The notes under the pieces were generated by a model. The model made no database searches. It was not told where the DNA came from and worked only from the letters and a program-made list of their open reading frames with translations. Shown here one piece after another: positions 58,373-64,000 of a DNA stretch of 64,000 nucleotides. The stretch's first letter is position 1, and each line of letters begins with the position of its first letter. The stretch covers positions 25,803,053 through 25,867,052 of the forward strand of contig JAQFVV010012394.1 of NCBI GenBank assembly GCA_028023455.1, written 5' to 3'. Made by a program: the position numbers and the translations under genes. This stretch comes from Epiperipatus broadwayi (lineage: Eukaryota > Onychophora > Udeonychophora > Euonychophora > Peripatidae).

Positions 58373-60469
58373 TTTATATAGTATACTGTGACAGTCAGAT
58401 GATGTATGTTGGCTTAACCCAGTTCGAATACTAGGCGAAGGTACCTCGGGGCCACTCATACGCGAGATATTAAATCAAGAATACTATGACCCCTGCCCAT
58501 TCGCCTATTCTCGAGGCCTGATCACAAACAAACAACATTATCTGAGCCATGCATAAATTATTTTTCAACCGGCCAAGCTTAGCACAGCGGTAGAGACCTG
58601 GACTGGAAACACATAAAGAGCTAAATAGTTAAATGTGCAATAAAAGTACTAAGAAACGTGTTTTGCGTTTTGCGTGCCTGGATCATTGAAAAGTAAAATA
58701 AAGCATTTATAACAAATTTAGCAAAAGTCAAGCTTGTTAGTTAAATAATAGATCTTTAATTAATGACTTTAAAATAGGAATAATGATTTAATGGCCTCCG
58801 CTATTCCTCTAAATTAATGAAACAAACTAATTAGACAATAAAAACGGATTAATAGATTTGCGGTCTAAATCTTTTCCCAATTTTAATAAAATTGTCAACT
58901 CGATCTTCTCGATAAAATACAATAAAAAAAGGATCTTTCGCAAAGCATTTCTAATTGCTTTGCACTAAAAACAGTGTTTAAAAATTATTTAAAACGTATA
59001 TAGTTAAATCAGATATACGTAAAGCTAATGGCGGACAAAAGAGGCGTTATCATAGAGATCAAGTTGGCACACAAAAGAAACTGACTCGTATTTAATTAAC
59101 AAACATAAATAAAATTGGAAAGAGATTTTAAATGAACAAAAATTAACTATTAAACTTAACCGCAATGGGATATTAAATATTTACACAGGTTAGTAAGGAA
59201 GAATAGCGAAGGGAAAAAGGTTAAATATAGATAGATGATCACACAATACATATCTAACTAGTCTAATAAAAATAGTTACATTATAAATATCATTAAGCAA
59301 ACATTTCATAAATATTCAAGAAAGCAATTATAAAAAGTATGGACAAAAAGGGTAGCATAATGAATAGTTCATGAGGAGAGATACGATTACCGTCCTTATT
59401 CCTTGGTCATGTTCCATCGACGGGTGTAGCTTGATCCGTCTGATGAGATGTGTTCGACCGGACAAGGAAAGTGGAAATCAGTAGCATGGTTTCACAAAAA
59501 GTCCTCCAGACACGGCACAGAGTACAGATAATGATTGAGTAAATACTATGGCATTTTTCTGGTATTGAGGAACCCCGGCGATAGGCAAAGCTATTTATTT
59601 GCCTAGCCGAGCATATTAGAATCCATCATACTTATACGATTTTTAGCTTGAGCAGGTTCAAACTTCTTCATGATTTGTAGACGATAATTGTAGACTTTTT
59701 GGAATAAAATCACAAACAAAATCTGACAGAGTTCTAAGAGAAATCTGAATGCACCTTGCAATAGCAGATCTGAATGAAACTTGCAATAGCAAAATCTTGA
59801 ATCAACCTTGCAATAGCAAAATCTGATATCACTCTTCCAATAGCAAAATCTGAATCAATCTCCTCTTTTGTTCTCTCCCTTTTATAACTTTTTTTTCTTA
59901 GCTACCTTCTATTGTTTGTATGATCTGAGATCTTGATAAGCCTCCCCATGCTCCTTTGTTTCAAAGCAACATTTTCTAAAAATAACTTTTACTTTTTTAT
60001 TCTAAATTTCTTTCTTTAAAGTTTGAATTCTATTAACTAAAAAGAAAGAAAGAGAAGGCCATCTTTAATTAGACTTGAATGGCTCACTAATCAAAACTAT
60101 ACATTCTTTTACAAAATGTTGGTGGGCTTATCTCAAAATCAAATCATACTAAATATTTTAACAACAATATATTATTATTTTTTTATAGTAGAATAAGCAT
60201 TTTATTTCAGCAGAATTTTGCATTAACTCATATATATACGCTAGATGTATATATATGTTTGACTAATAGGTTAAGCAATTTTTATTAATAGAATGAAATT
60301 TATTTAAAACAAAATATTTAAATGTAATACACATTTAATAAGCATAATTATTTTTAACTCTAATGCAAAACCCTGCTGATATTGAACTATAAACTTAATT
60401 TAGGTTTACAATATTAATCAAGTTTATAGGAAGATGTGAAGCATGGATCGGGCTTCAGATCCATTGCTT
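58373..60469. other. Intergenic segment with GC-richer patches and a tRNA-like word
   Basis: No gene was recognised. 58,385-58,520 and 59,390-59,660 are less AT-rich than the flanks and contain no long frame. CTTAGCACAGCGGTAGAGAC at 58,577 resembles a tRNA A box and suggests a SINE head. The minisatellite at 59,742-59,861 lies here. The remainder is AT-rich unique sequence. Confidence 0.4.
59742..59861 (+). repeat. 26-27-bp minisatellite, about 4.5 units
   Basis: Units of the form ATCTGAATNNANCTTGCAAT followed by AGCAAA start at 59,742, 59,768, 59,794, 59,821 and 59,848. Coding function is excluded by the frame-breaking unit length. Confidence 0.9.
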
Positions 60470-63195
60470 CAATACGAACATGGATTGGTTACTCACCAAC
60501 ATGCATTAGCCAACATGATGAGTTTATTGGCTTTTTACCTCTGAGTTTAAGATCAAGAAACACCATGGTCTTTCTTCTCAGTTGCATGATAAGGTAGAAT
60601 GAATGTTTGTGTAAATAATAAAATATTTTTCGAATACAATTATGACAGACAAAAATAAATCGCCCTTATTTCCAGGAAGCTGTAAAGTCACCAATTGTGG
60701 AGATTGATGATATATTGGACAGAGTGGCAAGATTAGTTATACAACTTAATAGCAGATACCAAATGCACATAATTCGGGTTTATGCCCCAACAAGTTCTCA
60801 TAGTGGTGAAGTAGTAGAAGATTTTTATATGGATGTACAAAAGGCTTTTGATCAGAATAAACATTTTAAAATTATTATGGGAGACTTTAATGCTAGAATT
60901 GGTAAACAGATGAAAGTGCTGTAGGTAATTTTGGTTATGGTAATAGAAATTTGAGAGGACATAGACTTGTGGAGTTTGCAGAAAAATAAAAATTTTATGT
61001 TATGAATTCTGTTTTTGAGAAAAATGTTAAAAGGAAATGGACATGGAAGCATCCAAATGAAGGTACAGCAGAATTGGATTATATTTTGACTAACAGAAAA
61101 TACATATTTCAAGTTTGTAATGTTCTTAATAAATTTAACACAGGAAGTGATCATGGATTATTAAGATGTAAGATACGTGTTAATGCAAAACTAGAGATAA
61201 AAATTATTAAGAAAAACAATATTTACAGTTGATATTACTAATCTTTAGAAACATTCTAATGAATTTAAATTAGAACTTACAAATCGGTTTCAAGTATTAG
61301 TAGATTTTGAACACGGTTCAGATTTGAATGAAATTAATATGAAAATAACTGATACACTTTTAAAAACTGCAACAAAGATAGCTGGTAGAAAAAAGCAATT
61401 GACCAATAAAATTTCTACTGAGACTAGAGAATTTATGAAGGAATATGAAAATATACAAAAATGATGCATTAAAAAGGATTGAATGTCTCGAATTTTGTAA
61501 AATGGTGCAGAAAAGAGTTGAAAATGATATAAGAAAGTATAACTGAACTAGCAAGGAAAGCTGTAGAAGAAAATAAAAGTCAAGAATGTAAAACATTTTG
61601 GTAGGAAATTTATATCTGCAATAAGAAAAAAAGATGGAATTATTACTAAAAAAAGAGATGACATCATGAAATGGGGAGAAGATTTATCAAGAATTATATA
61701 ATAATAAAGAACAAGTACCTCCTATATCGTATCTTTTGAATTGCCCAGAATTTTAAATGAAGTGAGATATGCAATTAAATGTATGAAGAAAGGAAAGGCT
61801 CCGGGTAATGATGGAATTATAATTGATATATTAAAAGAAGCAGGTGAAGAAATAGAAAAATTTTTAGCAACGTTATATACCAAATGTCTAAATGATAAAG
61901 ATGTACCAGATGATTGGAAGAATGCAGTAATAATATTAATATTTAAAAAAGGTAATAAAGAAGATACTAGAAATTATAGATCTATCAGCCTTTTATCAGT
62001 TTTATATAAAATTTTTACCAAGATAATTACAACTCGTCTACAGAGAACATTGGATTTCCACCAACTAAGAGGACAAGCTGGATTTAAAAATGGTTTTAAT
62101 ACAGTAGATCATATCCAGGTTTTGAGAGAAGTTATAGAAAGGACAAATGAATATGAGTTGCCATTATGTTTTGGATTTGTAGATTATGAAAAAGCATTTG
62201 ATTCTATAAACATTTTTTCAGTGATTAAAGCATTGGATCATCAAGGTATAGATCCAGGATATTGTCAAATTTTAAAGAATATTTATAAAAGTGCAACAGC
62301 AACAATTAGATTACATAATGATACTGGAAAAGTCAACATTGAGAAGGGTGTTAGACAAGGCGACTCCATATCCAAAACTTTACAGCAGTGCTGCAAGAAG
62401 TATTTTGTGGATTAAAATGAGAAACTAAAGGAGTGAATGGAGATTATTTAAGTCATTTAGATTTTGCAGATGATGTAGTTGTTTTGGCAAATAAGGCTTC
62501 AGAGCTGCAGGCATCAGATGAAAGTAGGACTAAAGATAAATGTTAAAATGACTAAATTAATGTTTAATCGATTTGCTCAAAATATGAAAATAAAAATTGA
62601 TTATAATGAATTAGAAGTTAACAGTTACAAATACCTTGGTCAGATTATTAATACAGATGGAAACAGAGGATGAAATTAATCGTAGAATTAAACTTGGTTG
62701 GAGTGCTTTTGGTAGAAATAACTTGATACTAAAAGGAAACATGCCTATGGGTTTGAAAAGGAAGGTTTTTAACAAATGTGTTTTGCCAGGTTTACTTATG
62801 GATCTGAGGCTTGGATACTTAATAGAAGAACAATACAGAGACTCCAGACCACTCAAAGAAGTATGGAGAGATGCTTGCTGGGAGTAACAAGGAGATTGAA
62901 AATGCAATGTATGGGTAAGAAAACAAACGGGTGTTACTGATTTCATTGAAAAAATTAAAAGATTGAAGTGGAGTTGGGCTGGACATATTGCTAGAAATGA
63001 CAATAGATAGACTATTGAAGTTTTAAACTGGATTCCAAGAGATTGTAAAAAACCCAGAAAGAAACCACGTGAATTGGATGGATGAGATGAGAAAGTGTTC
63101 AGGGGTGATGTGGAAAAAAGAAGCTAAAGATTGGAGAAGATGGATTGAACTTGGAGAGACCTTCAACCTGCAGTGGATTGATAATGGTTGATTAT
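60470..63195 (+). mobile_element. RTE-clade non-LTR retrotransposon, long but inactivated copy
   Basis: The APE-type endonuclease region spans about 60,690-61,230, with RVYAPTSSHS, the catalytic MGDFNARIG motif and GSDHGLLRC. The reverse transcriptase spans about 61,741-62,640, with KGKAPGNDGI, NYRSISLLSVLYKIF, motif A FVDYEKAFDSI, GVRQGDSI and motif C LDFADDVVV at about 62,458. The 3' region encodes the usual RTE tail (LKWSWAGHIAR, then WIELGETFNLQWIDNG) and stops at about 63,190. Frameshifts or stops at about 60,922, 60,990, 62,380 and 62,545 break it. A leader similar to that of the copy at 51.2 kb precedes the endonuclease. It is the most complete RTE copy in the window. Confidence 0.9.
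61741..62415 (+). pseudogene. RTE reverse transcriptase ORF fragment (224 codons)
   Basis: This is the longest open stretch in the window. It holds fingers and palm motifs of an RTE reverse transcriptase: KGKAPGNDGI, DDWKNAVIILIFKKGNKED, RGQAGFKNGFNTVDHIQ and FVDYEKAFDSI with its catalytic Asp. It also has the GVRQGDSI block, just after which a deletion or frameshift diverts the frame to a stop. The catalytic FADD motif lies further on in another frame. No functional polymerase is encoded. The in-frame Met is incidental, because RTE elements encode endonuclease and polymerase in one polyprotein. Confidence 0.85.
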
Positions 63196-64000
63196 AATGA
63201 CATATATTTAAAGCTCAAAAGAAAAATTAGAAATGAACTCATAAAATTTACATATATAATTATTTAACAGTCTGGAATCACAAAAATATTGATAAGTAAT
63301 ATTTTTTGGTGTCTTTGAAGAACTAAATTATTTTAAAAGTTTTCCACTTATTTTATTAGCATTAGTTCTGATTTTGACAAAAATCAATAAAGAAAATTGT
63401 CTAAAGAATTTTTGGTAATCATCTGAAATCCGGGAATGGCTGCTTGGTGGCATTGTTTATGCATCAAAACACAAAAATGCCGTTTCTGCAGCTGCCCTTA
63501 CAGCTAATATAACATTTAATTACCCATTACTAGGGCCGCTTTATATGACATTGCACAAAAATATTACAGCCTGTGTTGTATTTCGAAACTATGCGTATTG
63601 TTCTATTCATAGCTGATCACTGAATCACTTGAAGGTGTTTTAATTGCAAATGGGTACAACTTTTCAAATCTCCATAATAGAGTTATGTCATTTAAATAAT
63701 GTTATTAATTACTAATAATTGTCATATGGTCCCTACCCTTCACTAAAAAAATGTTAATATGTAAAAAATTGGCAATGGGTATGTTCGAACACGCTTCGAC
63801 AAAGCTCGCGCTAAGTCACGTTTCAGTGAGGAAAATATGAGACTAATAAAATGTCTGAAAAGAACGTACAATTTTTAAACTTTTCAGAATTGCAGAGTAC
63901 AGAAAGTGAGACTCCTTTTTTCAGACACATAATGTCCTCCCAAATACCAGACAGTTTTTATTACAGCAAAAAAATAATATAAAAATAAGTTCAAAAAGTC
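63196..64000. other. Right-edge flank, noncoding
   Basis: This follows the RTE 3' end. A slightly GC-richer patch at 63,425-63,600 has no frame or similarity I can name. A plus-strand exon starting here cannot be excluded, because the window ends. Confidence 0.4.

Noticed and set aside
59439-59475. CTGATGAG followed by GGAAAG, a possible hammerhead
   Set aside because: No convincing stem II can be formed between the two words, and no complementary stem I halves are present.

Overview
The window looks like very AT-rich genomic DNA from an invertebrate metazoan. Support for this: introns with GTAAGT donors and polypyrimidine-AG acceptors, a canonical ribosomal protein gene, and many decayed RTE-clade LINEs, Penelope-like elements, a Ty3/gypsy element, tRNA-like short repeats and hairpin (foldback) DNA elements. 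A mollusc or a chelicerate would fit; the sequence alone does not decide. There is no prokaryotic gene organisation, no operon and no CRISPR array.

Two host genes can be read, and they are probably arranged head to head. On the plus strand is RPL36 (ribosomal protein eL36): a 30-nt TOP-like leader exon near 45,348, then coding exons 45,550-45,642, 54,842-54,976 and 55,188-55,280, which join in frame to a 106-residue protein. Its second intron is 9.2 kb long and packed with retroelements. On the minus strand are three phase-compatible exons (36,376-36,492, 28,219-28,452 and 20,831-20,922). They encode the N-terminus of a protein that I read as a BLM-type RecQ helicase (N-terminal VPxNNLxEQL-like motif, then FTFRK, then an acidic DDFEDF stretch). 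A GTAAGT donor on the minus strand at 45,232-45,237, about 110 bp from the RPL36 start, suggests that the BLM-like first exon shares a compact divergent promoter with RPL36. The helicase domain would lie beyond position 20,831, to the left, and probably outside the window.

Layout: 1-20,830 is downstream intron of the BLM-like gene, or intergenic, with simple repeats, a TGTAAC-bounded segment (6.0-8.1 kb), short-repeat clusters (13.3-14.8 kb, 19.1 kb) and two large foldback elements (15.3-17.2 kb). 20.8-45.2 kb is the BLM-like gene, whose introns hold an RTE copy, a 313-bp tandem/inverted array with a 13-bp target duplication, a ribozyme-bearing short repeat, Penelope debris, a gypsy element with two LTRs and two long inverted-repeat elements. 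45.3-55.3 kb is RPL36, whose intron holds two opposed RTE copies and a nested Penelope element. 55.3-64 kb is intergenic, with RTE pieces and one long RTE copy at 60.5-63.2 kb.

The most interesting observation is a set of hammerhead self-cleaving ribozyme motifs carried by dispersed repeats. One family (A; four copies, at 13.99, 14.58, 19.07 and 31.85 kb) couples a type-I hammerhead to a tail with a tRNA-like B box. The second family (B; at 21.95, 23.37, 37.7 and 49.9 kb) sits inside short elements, some with terminal inverted repeats. Most copies are decayed, but those at 21,949-22,011, 31,849-31,912 and 23,374-23,432 keep nearly complete cores. All structure calls were made by eye.
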